From: Actinomycetes bacterium
Lineage (GTDB): Bacteria > Actinomycetota > Acidimicrobiia > Acidimicrobiales > Palsa-688
Reading direction: 5' to 3'
NCBI GenBank assembly: GCA_021827285.1
Contig: JAKAWM010000179.1
Coordinates: 1-6,325 of the forward strand
Length of the DNA stretch: 6,325 bases
Part shown: piece after piece, positions 5,516-6,325 of the stretch
How the letters are laid out: every line of letters starts with the position of its first letter
Position numbering within the stretch: position 1 is the stretch's first letter
Notes under the pieces: generated by a model
Seen by the model: the letters and a program-made list of their open reading frames with translations, nothing else
Database searches by the model: none
Told to the model about the DNA's origin: nothing
Program-made: the position numbers and the translations under genes

Positions 5516-6325
5516 ATGAGGGTGGGGGAGATGGCTGATCGTTCCCATCTTTCGATCGGGGAAGTCCTGTCCTTGCTGAGAGACGAGTTCCCTGATGTCA
5601 CCATCTCCAAGATCCGCTTCCTCGAGAGCCAAGGCTTGGTGGATCCGGAGAGGACGCCTTCGGGCTACCGAAAGTTCTACGAGGACGACATCGAACGCCT
5701 GCGTTGGGTGCTACGCCAGCAGCGCGACTCCTTCCTCCCCCTGAAGGTGATAAAGGGTCGTTTGGACCACGGCGAAGAGGCCGACGATGTGGCTGCTCCC
5801 GAACCCAACCTAGGCGCGGCCCATCGTGGGGGCGGCCATGGCGGGGAGGAGAGGGAGGCGGTTTTCGGGCGCAACGGCCGTGCCCCAGTACTCGAAGCTG
5901 GCCCGGGTGTGCGGGAGGATGCGCCTTCGGCGGCCGGCCAGCTCTTTGACGTCGGGCCTCAGTACGGCGCCTCCCACCCTCCCAGTAGCTACACCAGGCG
6001 GGCGAGGACCTCCCGGCCAGCCAAAACGCCTACGTCCCCGGAGGGTGACCCGGCCCACAGCGAGGCGAGTGTGAAGCCGCCGGAGAAGCCTACCGGCGCT
6101 GAGCTGATGGCTCGTACGGGGATGGGCGCGGCTCCACTGGAGCGGGCCGCCACCGCCCAGAAGTCGACCTTTGGGGTGGCCAAGTCGGTCAGGCCGCTAG
6201 CTGGTGTGGCTAAGAAAGCTACGACCCGGGCCGGTGCCACCCCCCGTCCGGTTGGGGCTGATTTCACTGGGGACGAGCTGACGGGCGAAGAGCTGGCCAA
6301 GGCCGCAGCAATTGACGGCGACGCC
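5516..6325 (+). CDS. MerR-family transcriptional regulator, Rv1828/FtsR-like, 3' truncated
   Basis: A DNA-binding regulator, open to the window end (270 codons, no stop). Residues about 12-83 form a winged helix-turn-helix: LSIGEVLSLLRDEFPDVTIS, then KIRFLESQGLV, the wing P-x-R-x3-GYR at 44-52, and RQQRDSFLPLKVIKGRL. This matches M. tuberculosis Rv1828 and Corynebacterium FtsR, a reported activator of ftsZ, better than metal- or drug-sensing MerR proteins; none of the conserved metal-binding Cys residues is present. Residues about 84-249 are a Gly/Pro/Ala/Arg-rich low-complexity linker, much longer than I recall in Rv1828. The last ~20 residues (FTGDELTGEELAKAAAIDGD) look like the beginning of the C-terminal effector domain, which lies outside. 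ATG 5516 is preferred because GAGG (5506-5509), overlapping the FHA stop, is 6 bases upstream; ATG 5531 in the same frame, with GGTGG at 5521-5525, is equally able to start the protein 5 residues later. Orthologs in Mycobacterium are followed by a DUF151 nuclease gene. Autoregulation or ftsZ control is inference. Confidence 0.88.
   Translation, partial: MRVGEMADRSHLSIGEVLSLLRDEFPDVTISKIRFLESQGLVDPERTPSGYRKFYEDDIERLRWVLRQQRDSFLPLKVIKGRLDHGEEADDVAAPEPNLGAAHRGGGHGGEEREAVFGRNGRAPVLEAGPGVREDAPSAAGQLFDVGPQYGASHPPSSYTRRARTSRPAKTPTSPEGDPAHSEASVKPPEKPTGAELMARTGMGAAPLERAATAQKSTFGVAKSVRPLAGVAKKATTRAGATPRPVGADFTGDELTGEELAKAAAIDGDA

Noticed and set aside
5810..6300. Several short open frames on both strands over the regulator linker
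   Set aside because: The MerR frame runs open through the whole stretch to the window end and resumes a plausible effector-domain start, so the others are shadows in GC-rich low-complexity DNA.

Overview
The window is a compact, GC-rich, single-strand gene run. Its gene order is characteristic of Actinobacteria (Actinomycetota): a CDP-alcohol phosphatidyltransferase, a sugar-nucleotide enzyme, gcvH, a GarA/OdhI-like FHA protein and an Rv1828/FtsR-like MerR regulator. The last part matches, from memory, the Mycobacterium tuberculosis order Rv1822 (pgsA2) ... Rv1826 (gcvH) - Rv1827 (garA) - Rv1828 (MerR). The large GDP-mannose pyrophosphorylase fusion, the zinc ribbon on the FHA protein and the frequent GTG/TTG starts argue against Mycobacterium itself. 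A deep-branching or uncultured actinobacterium (for example Acidimicrobiia) is my guess. No RNA gene, CRISPR array, insertion sequence or phage gene is visible.

Layout, all on the + strand. (1) Positions 2-1405 hold the C-terminal part of an NRAMP-superfamily membrane transporter cut by the window start; its TM6 motif reads APWQ instead of MPHN, which points to the magnesium-type NRMT clade. (2) Positions 1418-2065 encode a CDP-alcohol phosphatidyltransferase with a complete catalytic signature. (3) Positions 2062-4569 encode an 835-residue fusion of a sugar-1-phosphate nucleotidyltransferase, a left-handed beta-helix and a phosphomannomutase-like region whose catalytic loops are degenerate. 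It starts at a TTG that overlaps the previous stop by 4 bases. (4) Positions 4625-5005 encode glycine cleavage H protein. (5) Positions 5010-5507 encode a GarA/OdhI-like FHA protein with an N-terminal four-cysteine zinc ribbon. (6) Positions 5516-6325 encode a MerR-family regulator cut by the window end, with an unusually long low-complexity linker after its DNA-binding domain.

How they may work together: gaps between genes are 12, -4, 55, 4 and 8 bases, so one or two transcripts are likely, the only sizeable break being the 55 bases before gcvH. The first half concerns the envelope: metal ion uptake, anionic phospholipid synthesis, and GDP-mannose (or a related nucleotide sugar) for glycolipids or glycans. 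The second half concerns central metabolism and division: a lipoyl carrier protein, an FHA switch whose relatives control 2-oxoglutarate dehydrogenase and glutamate metabolism, and a regulator whose Corynebacterium relative activates ftsZ. I see no wholly new system. The points worth a second look are the NRMT-type ion site, the pseudo-mutase fusion, the zinc-ribbon GarA variant and the expanded regulator linker.
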